64,000 nucleotides of DNA from UBA1847 sp942492205 (GTDB lineage Bacteria > Pseudomonadota > Gammaproteobacteria > Steroidobacterales > Woeseiaceae), in the NCBI GenBank assembly GCA_942492205.1, contig CALODT010000001.1, forward strand, positions 1,116,001 to 1,180,000. The letters are read 5' to 3'. How positions within the stretch are numbered: position 1 is the stretch's first letter; each line of letters starts with the position of its first letter. Shown here piece by piece: positions 1 through 10,685 of this stretch. Below the pieces are notes generated by a model. That model made no database searches. It had not been told where the DNA came from and worked only from the letters and a program-made list of their open reading frames with translations. A program made the position numbers and the translations under genes.

Positions 1-1739
<1,739 letters not shown>

Positions 1740-1765
1740 CTAGGGAACTAACGCTTTCCTGGCAA

Positions 1766-2356
1766 TCAGGTGAACGAAACGTCCGGTACTTCGCGTTTCT
1801 CCTCGGACTCGATCTCGAGGAAACTCGCCAGCTCGAAGCTGAACGTGTTGGCGATCACGTTGTTCGGGAAATTCTCAGCGGTGTTGTTATAAGAGAGCAC
1901 CGCGTCATTGAACGCCTGACGGGAAAATGCAACCTTGTTCTCGGTGCTGGATAGCTCCTCCTGGAACTGCATCATGTTTTGATTTGCCTTGAGATCAGGA
2001 TAAGCTTCGGCCAGGGCGAACAAGCGGCCAAGTGCACTACCCAGGGCACCTTCGGATGCACCGAGCTTCTTTATTGCTGCTGCGTTGGCCGGGTCGGCTT
2101 TGGCGGCATCCAGGCTGGATACGGCGTTATTGCGAGCCTGGACAACGGCTTCGAGGGTTTCTCGTTCATGCTTCATGTAGCCCTTGACGGCCTCGACGAG
2201 GTTTGGAATCAGGTCGTGTCGACGCGTCAGCTGTACATCAATCTGGGCGAATGCATTTCGAACACGATTGCGTTCGTTGATGAGTCGGTTGTAAATACCG
2301 ATTGCCCAGAACACTATCGCGGCGATGACGCCGAGGAATATCAGGAATGAAGTCAC
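1766..2356 (-). CDS. lemA: LemA family protein
   Basis: This 196-residue protein has one N-terminal membrane segment (about residues 4-22), followed by the LemA signature region with NRLINERNRVRNAFAQID and RRHDLIPNLVEAVKGY and then a long helical domain. LemA proteins are membrane-anchored helical bundles of poorly defined role, often encoded next to M48 proteases, as here. The protein ends with several acidic residues and PDVSFT. Its start codon overlaps the start of the divergent apbE gene by ten bases, so its promoter must lie inside apbE or one of the two starts is further downstream. Confidence 0.93.
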   Translation of the reverse strand: MTSFLIFLGVIAAIVFWAIGIYNRLINERNRVRNAFAQIDVQLTRRHDLIPNLVEAVKGYMKHERETLEAVVQARNNAVSSLDAAKADPANAAAIKKLGASEGALGSALGRLFALAEAYPDLKANQNMMQFQEELSSTENKVAFSRQAFNDAVLSYNNTAENFPNNVIANTFSFELASFLEIESEEKREVPDVSFT

Positions 2357-3387
2357 AGTCCGGCTCCTTATTTAAAGGTCTAGCTACCAAGCATAACCTC
2401 CGCTTGTTGCCAACACTAGCAACGCTTGCGCTGCTGGTGCCGGCAGGCCCTGCTGTCGCCGAATGGCTGGGCGACTCGCGTCCGCTGATGGGTACCGAGG
2501 TCAGCGTGTATCTCTGGAGCGACGATCAAGAACTGGGTAAACAGGCTGTCGAGGAGGTCTTCGACGAAGCAGCCCGCATTGATCGGCTCATGAGTACCTA
2601 CAAAGATGATAGCGAAATCTCGAAAATCAACCTGCTGGCCGCCACAGAACCGGTTGTCGCGAGCGAGGAGCTGTTTCGACTGATTCAGCGTTCGCTGGAC
2701 ATCTCCGTGTTGACCCGCGGGGCGTTCGACATCACCTACGACAGCGTCGGTCAACACTACGACTTCCGTGCCGGAAGACGACCGGATTCGGACACGATCG
2801 CCGCGGAGCGCGAACATATCGACTATCGCTTCGTCAAACTGGACCAGGCCAGCCAGAGTGTGTCGTTCCTGCAGAAGGGTGTTCGTATCAACCTGGGAGG
2901 CATAGCCAAGGGCTACGTCGTGGAACGCGGTATCGATATTCTGCGACGACACAAACTGCAGCACGCGATCGTAACCGCTGGCGGCGACTCGCGTTTACTG
3001 GGCGATCGTCGGGGTCGCCCCTGGATGGTGGGCATAAGGGATCCGCGAGTCGATGGCAAAGTAGCCATTTCCGTGCCGCTGGTGGAAGAAGCGATCTCGA
3101 CCTCGGGCGACTATGAACGCTATTTTGAAGAAGACGGCGTGCGCTATCACCACATTATCCGGCCGACAACCGGGACTCCGGCAAGCGGCGTCCACAGCGC
3201 CACCGTGTTCGGTCCGGATGCCGTCACCACGGACGCGCTTTCAACGTCGGTATTTGTAATGGGGGTCGAGCAGGGCCTTACCCTGATTGCGACCCTGCCG
3301 GACTACGAGAGTATCGTCATTGATGCCGAAGGCCGTGTCTACTACTCCGACGGACTGCGCCCGCCTGCTGAAGAAGCGCCTCAATAG
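2347..3387 (+). CDS. apbE: FAD:protein FMN transferase (ApbE)
   Basis: ApbE transfers FMN from FAD to a Thr/Ser of periplasmic flavoproteins such as Rnf and Nqr subunits. Its family motifs are present: GAFDITYDSVG, VRINLGGIAKGYVVERG, AGGDSRLLG, STSGDYERYF, YHHIIRPTTGTPASG and TDALSTSVFVMG. A signal peptide covers roughly residues 15-38, ending near AVA/EW. The 346-residue length is normal. The ATG has AGGA directly upstream, but it lies inside the lemA coding region on the other strand; a TTG at 2404 would shorten the protein and remove the overlap. No Rnf, Nqr or other obvious flavoprotein client is encoded in the window. Confidence 0.93.
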   Translation: MKSQSGSLFKGLATKHNLRLLPTLATLALLVPAGPAVAEWLGDSRPLMGTEVSVYLWSDDQELGKQAVEEVFDEAARIDRLMSTYKDDSEISKINLLAATEPVVASEELFRLIQRSLDISVLTRGAFDITYDSVGQHYDFRAGRRPDSDTIAAEREHIDYRFVKLDQASQSVSFLQKGVRINLGGIAKGYVVERGIDILRRHKLQHAIVTAGGDSRLLGDRRGRPWMVGIRDPRVDGKVAISVPLVEEAISTSGDYERYFEEDGVRYHHIIRPTTGTPASGVHSATVFGPDAVTTDALSTSVFVMGVEQGLTLIATLPDYESIVIDAEGRVYYSDGLRPPAEEAPQ

Positions 3388-3702
3388 CGCCCGAAAAAAT
3401 CCTCGAATGTCGCTGAAAGCCGACGGATTTTCACTTTAAATTCAGCCTCATACGCATATCATAGGCTCACTGGCTCGACGAATTAAACGCTTGGGCATGG
3501 TGCCGATTTAACGTAATCTGGCGACTGCGCAGCAAGGCCATTGGCCGTATTTCCCGGCGCGATTATGTCTAGGAAATCCGGGCATTTGTGACGATTATCA
3601 CGGCCCACTGCCGCCCCGACTGTCACTATGCGAGCTTCAACGGTGCCGCATTAGGTGCGTTTCAATGGATGAAACCCGGCGACTCAAACAAGGAATGAAG
3701 GG
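3388..3702. other. Intergenic region before the Agl-Glt-like locus
   Basis: This stretch of about 315 bases holds no convincing gene. Near its left end an imperfect inverted repeat (AAAATCC against GGATTTT, about 3396-3432) could help terminate apbE, but it lacks a clean T-run. At 3587-3602 there is a CRP-like palindrome. A purine-rich ribosome binding site (AAGGAATGAAGGG) ends just before the ATG at 3703. I found no clear -35/-10 pair. Confidence 0.6.
3587..3602 (+). promoter_or_regulatory. CRP/Vfr-like binding site candidate
   Basis: TGTGA-CGATTA-TCACG matches nine of the ten conserved positions of the CRP consensus TGTGA-N6-TCACA. It lies 101 bases upstream of the first gene of the Agl-Glt-like locus and is the only good dyad in the gap. 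A chance match is possible. Confidence 0.35.
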
Positions 3703-4200
3703 ATGAATATCAGAAATGCAATTTTTGGTCTTGTCGTTAGCGTGTTTGCCGCGAGCAGCCTCGCTTCTTCGGGCCTCGAAGGCCAGCCCGCTCCGGACTT
3801 CGCGCTGAAAAGCTCCAGCGGCGAGAATTTGAGGCTTTCGGAGTACCGTGGCGACGTGGTGATGATCAACTTCTGGGCTACCTGGTGCGGTCCGTGCCGC
3901 CAGGAAATGCCGCTGCTTGATGAGTTGTACAACCGTTACCAGCGGGTTGGGTTCAACCTTCTCGGCGTGAATATCGACGACGACTCGCGGCGTGCGATGC
4001 GGATGATCGAGGAATTGGGCGTCAACTTCCCGGTCCTGTTCGATGCGCGCAAGGAAGTCAGCAAGTTGTATTCCGTTGAAGCTATGCCGGTCACCGTACT
4101 GGTTGATCGAGAGGGCACGATCCGTCATGTCCATCACGGCTACAAGCCCGGGTACGAAGAGAAATACCTGGATCAAGTTCGCTCCTTGTTAAGAGAGTAA
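3703..4200 (+). CDS. TlpA-like exported thioredoxin-fold protein
   Basis: A signal peptide (about residues 1-22) is followed by a TlpA/ResA-type thioredoxin domain. The redox motif is WCGPC with Cys62 and Cys65, and the expected cis-proline loop is present as AMPVTVLVD. Such proteins reduce or oxidise cysteines of periplasmic client proteins. It is the first gene of a compact ten-gene run, with only four bases to the next start, and has a strong Shine-Dalgarno. What it acts on here is unknown. The TonB-like protein at the end of the run does carry a Cys in its C-terminal domain (sequence VTMCEVV), which makes a redox link conceivable but unproven. Confidence 0.88.
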   Translation: MNIRNAIFGLVVSVFAASSLASSGLEGQPAPDFALKSSSGENLRLSEYRGDVVMINFWATWCGPCRQEMPLLDELYNRYQRVGFNLLGVNIDDDSRRAMRMIEELGVNFPVLFDARKEVSKLYSVEAMPVTVLVDREGTIRHVHHGYKPGYEEKYLDQVRSLLRE

Positions 4201-4204
4201 ATCA

Positions 4205-4801
4205 GTGACCAAGACACTTACCGGACTATTCGCCGCGCTGCTGCTCGGCTTCGCTACCGCTGTTGTCGCGCAGGATGCGGCGCCGATGGATTCGGACTCC
4301 GCGATGGCTGCAGCGATGGGCGCCGAAGCCGGCGAGGCGGAGTCACGCCAGGAGTTCCGCAGCCTCGATCAGGACGTGCAGACCCTGAAGAAAGAGGTTC
4401 TGGACCTGAACCGGGATCTGTTCTTGCTGGAAGAGGAGCTGCTGTTTCCCGCCAACTCACAGGTCGCATTCTTTATATCCATGGATGTCGGTGAGTACTT
4501 CGAGCTGGACTCGGTGAACCTCAAGATCGATGGCAAAGAGGTTGCCAACTACCTGTACACCGAGCGTGAAGCGGAAGCCCTCATCCGGGGTGGTGTGCAC
4601 CGCGTGCACATGGCCAATCTCAAAACCGGTGACCATGAGTTGGTTGCCATTTTCACGGGCAAGGGACCACACGTACGTGACTATCGTCGCGGCGCGACCA
4701 TGACCTTTGACAAGGGGATCGGGGCGAAATACCTCGAGCTCGAAATAACCGACCGGGTCAAGAAGCAGCAGCCCGAATTTGTCATCAAGGAATGGGAGTG
4801 A
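4205..4801 (+). CDS. Exported coiled-coil protein of unknown function
   Basis: The gene starts at GTG four bases after the thioredoxin-like gene. It encodes 198 residues: a signal peptide ending near AQDAAP, an Ala/Glu-rich linker, a heptad-rich helix at about residues 50-85 containing LDQDVQTLKKEVLDLNRDL, and a compact C-terminal beta-rich domain with SMDVGEYFELDSVNLKIDGK and a GxHEL-like GDHELVAIFTGKG segment. I do not recognise the family by name. Its position between the thioredoxin-like and TPR genes, and ahead of ExbB/ExbD/TonB genes, suggests a periplasmic structural part of the same complex. Confidence 0.7.
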   Translation: MTKTLTGLFAALLLGFATAVVAQDAAPMDSDSAMAAAMGAEAGEAESRQEFRSLDQDVQTLKKEVLDLNRDLFLLEEELLFPANSQVAFFISMDVGEYFELDSVNLKIDGKEVANYLYTEREAEALIRGGVHRVHMANLKTGDHELVAIFTGKGPHVRDYRRGATMTFDKGIGAKYLELEITDRVKKQQPEFVIKEWE

Positions 4802-4804
4802 TCT

Positions 4805-6679
4805 TTGCCTTCAGGTCGCGCACTAGGTAGGTGCCTCCGCGTACTGTTGGCGCTCTACGCGCTGACAACCGCGGCTCAGGCTGCCGACGATGATCGTGAT
4901 CCGATCGTCGTCAAGGACCCGCAATACGGCGAGGTCCTTTTCTATTTCTATCAGGAAGATTACTTCCCGGCTATTGTCCGCATGCTCGCTGCAAAACAGC
5001 AGCAGCAGCTGGACGATCACAGCGATGAAGCAGAGCTGTTACTCGGCGGCATGTACCTGTCCTACGGACATCACCTGGAAGCTGCCGATATTTTCGAGCG
5101 TCTGCTGGCCGACAATGTAGCGCCGGACATTCGCGACAGGACCTGGTTCTTCCTCGCAAAAATCTGGTACCAGCGCGGCTACCTGGACAAGTCGCGGCAG
5201 GCGCTTGCCAACATCGAAGGCGAGCTGCCCAGGAACATGCAACGCGAAGCCCTGATGCTGGATGCGCAGATACTTATTGCGGGTGGCGAATACGATGCGG
5301 CAATCGCAAAATTGCAGAAATGGAAAGGCAGAACGGAATGGGCCAGCTATGCCAAGTTCAACGTGGGTGTGGCGCTGGTGCGCCTTGGCAAGATCGACGA
5401 GGCGGCCAAGCTGCTCGACGATCTAGGCACTCTCGACCCGTTTAACGAGGAGCTCACATCCTTGCGCGACAAGGCGAATCTCGCCCTCGGATACGCGCTG
5501 TTGCAGGACGGGCAGGCGAGCGCTGCCAAAGGGCCACTGCAGCGGGTCCGCTTGGAAGGGCCTTTCTCGAACAAGGCGCTGCTGGGCGTCGGCTGGGCCG
5601 ACGCCGAAATGAACAACTACCAGCGTGCACTGGTGCCGTGGATGGAACTGCGCGGCCGTGACCTGCTGGATCCGGCAGTGCAGGAGTCCATGCTGGCCAT
5701 ACCGTATGCGATGGCAGAGCTCGACTCGATCAGCCAGGCGGCAGACCATTATCTGAACGCGATCGAGGCGTTCTACGAGGAAACCAATCGCCTCGACCGG
5801 GCGATACAGCGCATTGAATCCGGCGAGTTTTTTGACGAGTTTGTCGAGGACGATCCCTTGGACAGCACTGGCTGGTACTGGCGCCTCGAGGAGCTGCCCG
5901 AAGGCGCAGAGGCTCGTTACCTGTTCCACCTGCTTGCGAAGCACGAGTTCCAGGAAGGATTGAAAAACTACCGTGACCTCAGCTACCTGTATCGCAATCT
6001 CGACGAATGGCAGCAAAACGTCGATGTCTACGGCAACATGCTGGAGACGCGCAAGGAGGCCTACGCGCAGCGTTTGCCGCGCGTGCAGGATGCGCTGGCA
6101 CGCGCCGACCTCGACGGCATGGTGAATCGCAAGCTCGAGTTCGATTCGACGCTGAACAATATTGAAGAAAGCAATGACTGGCTGGCGCTGGCTACCAAGT
6201 CGGAATTCGAAATGTGGGGCGAAATTACCGGGCTGGAAAATGCGCCCGCATTGCAGGCGAATATTCCGGAAGCATACGAAGTTCGCGACAAGATTCAGCT
6301 GTTGAAAGGCGTTCTGCAATGGGACCTGGAGCGCGACTTCAGTGATCGCCTCTGGCGCATCCGACGCAACCTCCGACAGTCCGGTGAAGCGCTGGTTGAG
6401 ACGCAGCGCTCGCGTCGCAAAATCGATGAGACCATGCGCCTCGAGCCGCTGAAGTTCGATGAGCTTAGCGATCGCGTGTATGGCCTAGGCCCGCGCATCG
6501 AAAGCACGAAGATGCGCCTCGAGGATACGCTATCGAAACAGCGCACCTTCCTGCAGTCGATCGCGGTCGGTGAGCTGCAGGCACAGAAACAGCGCCTGGA
6601 CATCTACACCGTACAAGCGCGGTTCGCACTTGCGGCGATATACGACATTGCCGCGACAGTAGGAGACGCGTCGGAATGA
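4805..6679 (+). CDS. Large exported TPR-like protein with C-terminal coiled coil
   Basis: A TTG start preceded by GGGAG at good spacing gives a 624-residue protein with a signal peptide ending near AQA/ADDD. The first 420 residues are helical repeats of TPR type, for example DHSDEAELLLGGMYLSYGHH, AADIFERLL and YDAAIAKLQKWKG. The last 170 are predicted long helices rich in charged residues (RLWRIRRNLRQSGEALVETQ, LEDTLSKQRTF). The stop overlaps the next ATG by four bases. It is likely a periplasmic scaffold. It is analogous in position and architecture to TPR proteins of the Agl-Glt system, but I cannot assign an orthologue from sequence alone. Confidence 0.75.
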   Translation: MPSGRALGRCLRVLLALYALTTAAQAADDDRDPIVVKDPQYGEVLFYFYQEDYFPAIVRMLAAKQQQQLDDHSDEAELLLGGMYLSYGHHLEAADIFERLLADNVAPDIRDRTWFFLAKIWYQRGYLDKSRQALANIEGELPRNMQREALMLDAQILIAGGEYDAAIAKLQKWKGRTEWASYAKFNVGVALVRLGKIDEAAKLLDDLGTLDPFNEELTSLRDKANLALGYALLQDGQASAAKGPLQRVRLEGPFSNKALLGVGWADAEMNNYQRALVPWMELRGRDLLDPAVQESMLAIPYAMAELDSISQAADHYLNAIEAFYEETNRLDRAIQRIESGEFFDEFVEDDPLDSTGWYWRLEELPEGAEARYLFHLLAKHEFQEGLKNYRDLSYLYRNLDEWQQNVDVYGNMLETRKEAYAQRLPRVQDALARADLDGMVNRKLEFDSTLNNIEESNDWLALATKSEFEMWGEITGLENAPALQANIPEAYEVRDKIQLLKGVLQWDLERDFSDRLWRIRRNLRQSGEALVETQRSRRKIDETMRLEPLKFDELSDRVYGLGPRIESTKMRLEDTLSKQRTFLQSIAVGELQAQKQRLDIYTVQARFALAAIYDIAATVGDASE

Positions 6680-9492
6680 ACATGACACGTTACCTGTTAC
6701 CGCTGCTTGTCGCGCTCAGCCTGTTCAGCGCTGCGGCGGATGCCGCTGTCAAGAAGAAAGACACGATCAAGAGCCTCGAAAAGAAGACCGTCAAGGTCCG
6801 GCCGGGCAACGTAATCCTCGACAGTAACGACCTCGCGCGCGACAACTACAGGGCGTTCCTGGACCTGGTAACGGACGATCCTGAGTTGCGCGCCGAAGCG
6901 ATGCGTCGTCTCGGCGACCTCGAGTTGGAGGCGACGGAAGCCGACCAGCTGGCGGAAAATATTGAGTCACTGGAATCGAGTGGCTATGACAACGCGGTCA
7001 GTCTTTACCAGCAGTTGCTCGAGGCATATCCCGACTATCGTCGCAACGACACCGTGCTCTATCAGCTGGCCCGCGCCTACGAGATTGGTGGCCGTACGGA
7101 CGAGGCGCTCGAGGTTCTGAACGAACTGGTCAGCAAGTTTCCCGATACGGCGCTGATTGACGAGGTTCAGTTCCGTCGCGGCGAAATGCTGTTTCTCAGG
7201 AAGGATTACAATAACGCCGAGGCCGCGTATCAGGATGTCAGGAAATACGGCGACGAGTCACGTTTCTATGAGCAGTCGCTATACAAGCTCGGCTGGTCGC
7301 AGTTCAAACTCGCGTGGCACGAAGACAGCCTGCAGCCCTTCTTTGAATTGCTGGATCGAAAGATCAAGGGCATTGATATCGGCGAGGGAGAAGAACGGCT
7401 GGCGGGGCTCAAACGCGCCGAACGAGAACTCGTCGAGGATACCTTCCGCGTATTGAGCATCAGTTTCTCGTACATGGAGGGAGCCGAGAGCATCGACGCC
7501 TTTCTGGCGAGTCGCGAGCATCCAGCCTATAGCTACGTGATCTACAGCAATCTCGGCGACCTGTACCTCGAAAAAGAGCGCTACGTGGATGCGGCCGAGA
7601 CGTACGAGGCTTTTGTCGCCCAGGATCCGTACCACCCGAAGGCCCCGCTCTTGCAGGTCGAGGTCATCGAAGCCTACAAGCGAGGCGGATTTCCAAGCCT
7701 GGTGCTGAGTGGCAAGAAGGGCTTCGTCGAGCGGTACGGGATGGACGGCGAATTCTGGGTTCGCAATCCGCTTGAAGAGAACCAGTCCGTTGCCAATTAC
7801 CTGAAGAGCAACCTCACCGACCTGGCGCAGTACTATCATGCCGAGGCGCAGCGCGACGGCAAGAAGAGCGACTACCAGGAAGCAGCTAACTGGTACCGCA
7901 AGTACCTTGCTTACTTCCCGGGACAGGCGGACAGCGCCAACACCAATTTCCTGTTGGCCGAGATATTGTTCGAGAGCGAAGACTTTGGCGCAGCGACGGA
8001 GGAATACGAGCGCACGGCCTACGGCTACATTGATCATGAAAAGTCGGCCGAGGCTGGCTATGCCGCGATTCTCGCCTATCGCGAACATGAAAAGACGCTG
8101 ACAGGCGTGGCCAGGGAAGACTGGCACAAACGCTATCTGGACAGTGGCCTGAAGTTCGCCGATACCTATCCGCAGCACCCGGAGTCAGGCGCTGTGCTGA
8201 CCACGGTTGCCGAGGACCTGTTTGCCCAGAACCAGTTCGACCTGGCGATCGCCGTCGGTCAGGCGGTGGTTGCCAAGCAGCCGCCCGTCAAGCCGGAATT
8301 GTCGCGCACCGCATGGACGGTCATCGCGCATTCGCAATTTGATATTGGCAATTTCAACGAGGCCGAGCGCGCCTATTACAGCCTGCAGAACTTCACGCCT
8401 GTCGATGACGCTACGGCCAGCCAGGAGATCGAGGACCGTATTGCATCGTCCATTTACAAGCAGGGCGAGAAGGCCCGTGATGGCGGTGACCTCGAAACCG
8501 CTGTCATGCATTTCACGCGACTGGGGCAGGTCGTTCCGGACTCCGACATTCGCGCCACCGCGGAATACGATGCCGCGGCGGCGCTCATCAATCTGCAGGC
8601 CTGGGATCGTGCGTCGGGTGTACTCGAAAGATTCCGTGCCGACTACCCGGACAGCGAGTTTGCGGACGATGTCACGCAAAAGCTCGCGGTTACCTACCTG
8701 GAGTCCGGTCAGTCGGATCAGGCAGCGAAAGAGTTCGAGCGAATTGCCAATGCCGAGTCGAGTTCGGCCGATGTGCGCCGGGAAGCGCTGTGGAAAGCGT
8801 CCGACCTCTACAAGCAGGCCGGCACAATCTCCAGCGAGCAGCGTGTTCTGAACGACATCATTGCGCGCTATCCGGACCCGTTATCCGAGTCGATCGAGGC
8901 CCGCTATCGTTTGTTGCAGATCGCCGAGCAGGCAGGGAATGAGCAGGAGCGCAACGTCAGGCTGCGCGATCTTGTGACCGCCGATGCCATGGCCGGTGCG
9001 CAGCGCAGCGATCGCACCCGGTACCTGGCGGCCAAAGCGTCGCTGGAACTGGCCGAACCGGTGCGCGAGCGTTTCAGGGTAGTCAAACTGACGCAGCCGC
9101 TGGCCAACAGTCTGAAGCTCAAGAAAGCCCTGATGGAGGACGTGATTGCGAGCTATACCGGTGCGGCCGACTACGGCGTCGCGGAAGTCACGACAGCGGC
9201 CACCTACCGGCTGGGCGAGGTGTATGAGCAGTTCAGCGTGGATCTGATGGACTCCGATCGTCCAGTGGATCTGGACGTCGACGCGCTCGAACAGTACGAG
9301 TTACTGCTCGAGGAACAGGCATTTCCGTTTGAAGAGAAGGCGATAGATCTCTACGTGGCCAACGCGAACCGAGCTTCTGACGGCGTCTACGACGAATGGG
9401 TTCGCAAGAGTTTTGAACGGCTGGCCGGGCTGATGCCGGCCCGATTCGCGAAGAAGGAGCGCAGCGAAGATGTTGTTACGGCGCTTTACTGA
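6676..9492 (+). CDS. Very large exported TPR protein
   Basis: This 938-residue protein has a signal peptide (cleavage near ADA/AVKK) followed by TPR-like repeats over almost the full length. Examples are DNAVSLYQQLLEAYPDYRRN, DEALEVLNELVSKFPDTAL, YVDAAETYEAFVAQDPYHPK and FDLAIAVGQAVVAKQP. The repeats resemble those of YfiO/YbgF-type proteins that work at the outer membrane and cell wall. It overlaps the preceding gene by four bases and the following lipoprotein gene by 23, so translation is coupled. Size and repeat content point to a scaffold spanning much of the periplasm. No enzymatic motif is visible. Confidence 0.78.
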   Translation: MNMTRYLLPLLVALSLFSAAADAAVKKKDTIKSLEKKTVKVRPGNVILDSNDLARDNYRAFLDLVTDDPELRAEAMRRLGDLELEATEADQLAENIESLESSGYDNAVSLYQQLLEAYPDYRRNDTVLYQLARAYEIGGRTDEALEVLNELVSKFPDTALIDEVQFRRGEMLFLRKDYNNAEAAYQDVRKYGDESRFYEQSLYKLGWSQFKLAWHEDSLQPFFELLDRKIKGIDIGEGEERLAGLKRAERELVEDTFRVLSISFSYMEGAESIDAFLASREHPAYSYVIYSNLGDLYLEKERYVDAAETYEAFVAQDPYHPKAPLLQVEVIEAYKRGGFPSLVLSGKKGFVERYGMDGEFWVRNPLEENQSVANYLKSNLTDLAQYYHAEAQRDGKKSDYQEAANWYRKYLAYFPGQADSANTNFLLAEILFESEDFGAATEEYERTAYGYIDHEKSAEAGYAAILAYREHEKTLTGVAREDWHKRYLDSGLKFADTYPQHPESGAVLTTVAEDLFAQNQFDLAIAVGQAVVAKQPPVKPELSRTAWTVIAHSQFDIGNFNEAERAYYSLQNFTPVDDATASQEIEDRIASSIYKQGEKARDGGDLETAVMHFTRLGQVVPDSDIRATAEYDAAAALINLQAWDRASGVLERFRADYPDSEFADDVTQKLAVTYLESGQSDQAAKEFERIANAESSSADVRREALWKASDLYKQAGTISSEQRVLNDIIARYPDPLSESIEARYRLLQIAEQAGNEQERNVRLRDLVTADAMAGAQRSDRTRYLAAKASLELAEPVRERFRVVKLTQPLANSLKLKKALMEDVIASYTGAADYGVAEVTTAATYRLGEVYEQFSVDLMDSDRPVDLDVDALEQYELLLEEQAFPFEEKAIDLYVANANRASDGVYDEWVRKSFERLAGLMPARFAKKERSEDVVTALY

Positions 9493-10129
9493 CATTCGAA
9501 CCGTTATTGCCGCTGCACTGGCGCTTGTCGTGCTGGCCGGCTGCGCGAGCGGCGGTTCTGCGAAGGCGCCCGAGTCGCGCCGCGCCGCGGCAAGCCCGGT
9601 AGCGCCCGGTGAACCAGGCGAGGAAACGGTACCGCCACAGGTGCAGACGCTCTATGAGCAGGCGGTGGCTTCGATGGCTGCCGGAGACTATGTGGACGCC
9701 GAGCTTCGCTTCAAGGAGTTTCAGCTGCAGTATCCGGGCTATCCGGGTGCCTATGTGAATCTCGCGATTATCCATGCCAATAACGACGATGACGCCGCCG
9801 TACGCACCAACCTCGACGCCGCTTTGGCGCTTAACCCCAATCATCCTGCGGCTTTGAACCAGCTGGGGATGCTACTTCGCAAAAATGGCAAATTTATTGA
9901 GGCAGAAGCCGCTTATTTGAAGGCCGTCACAGTCAGCCCCGACTATGCCTTGGCACACTACAACCTGGGTGTACTTAATGAGCTCTATTTGCAGCGCCTT
10001 GATGTTGCGCTGCAGAATTTCGAGACCTATCAGGAACTTGTCGGCGAAGACAAGCAGGTGGCGAAGTGGATCGCGGATCTGAGACGCCGCGTGGCGGCGA
10101 CTCAGCGTACGGCAAACGTGGCGGAATGA
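9470..10129 (+). CDS. TPR lipoprotein (GltE-like by context)
   Basis: The 219-residue product has a lipoprotein signal with lipobox LAGC (Cys25), a Ser/Pro linker, and TPR units at about residues 60-205, including ASMAAGDYVDAELRFKEFQ, AALNQLGMLLRKNGKFIEAE and YALAHYNLGVLNELYLQ. The lipidated Cys is followed by Ala-Ser, compatible with outer-membrane sorting. A TPR lipoprotein next to AglRQS-type motor genes is a hallmark of the conserved Agl-Glt core; the name GltE-like is an inference from this context. The start lies inside the preceding gene (23-base overlap) and the stop overlaps the next start as ATGA. Confidence 0.8.
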   Translation: MLLRRFTDIRTVIAAALALVVLAGCASGGSAKAPESRRAAASPVAPGEPGEETVPPQVQTLYEQAVASMAAGDYVDAELRFKEFQLQYPGYPGAYVNLAIIHANNDDDAAVRTNLDAALALNPNHPAALNQLGMLLRKNGKFIEAEAAYLKAVTVSPDYALAHYNLGVLNELYLQRLDVALQNFETYQELVGEDKQVAKWIADLRRRVAATQRTANVAE

Positions 10130-10605
10130 CGGACATGGGTACGGGCAAACGCACAGTATTCGGAACCGGAATCATGCTCGCCATGTTGTTGGCACCGTTT
10201 GCCGGTTCTGCACAAGACGCAGCAGATGTCGACGATGATTTGATGCCTGCGGTCGACACGTCGGCGGCGGCAACCGAGCTGGCGGCCGAGGCGCAGCGCG
10301 AAGCGGAGATTGACGCACTGGAACCGGGCGTCGAGGCGCCGTTGCTGGCAGAGGACATTACGCGGCGTACCGCGGGTAACGAGGTGATGGATTCGATTGA
10401 GCTGGGTCGGACCGAGATCACTGGCAACCAGGAATTGCCGAAAGTCCTGTACATCGTGCCTTGGCAGAAGTCGGACCCGGGCGACCTGATGGGGAGGCCC
10501 GTCAACACACTGCTCGACGAGGTGCTCGCGCCGATCGACAGGGAAGAATTTATCCGACAGGTTGATTACTACGGCGACCTGTACAGCGAAGAGGAACAGG
10601 AGTAA
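10126..10605 (+). CDS. Small exported protein of unknown function
   Basis: I chose the ATG at 10126, which forms an ATGA overlap with the upstream stop; a start at 10066 would put 20 non-signal residues ahead of the signal peptide. The 159-residue product has a signal peptide ending near GSA/QDAA, an acidic Ala-rich linker, and a short C-terminal block with ELPKVLYIVPWQKSDPGD and RPVNTLLDEVLAPIDREEF. I recognise no domain. It sits between the TPR lipoprotein and the ExbB-like channel and is presumably part of the same machine. Confidence 0.65.
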   Translation: MTDMGTGKRTVFGTGIMLAMLLAPFAGSAQDAADVDDDLMPAVDTSAAATELAAEAQREAEIDALEPGVEAPLLAEDITRRTAGNEVMDSIELGRTEITGNQELPKVLYIVPWQKSDPGDLMGRPVNTLLDEVLAPIDREEFIRQVDYYGDLYSEEEQE

Positions 10606-10685
10606 ATGCGGCTGCCGGTCGCGATTGCTCTGCAAGTGCGGCACATGCCGCGAAATAGAAAATCTGTTTTTAGAGGAGCAGACAA

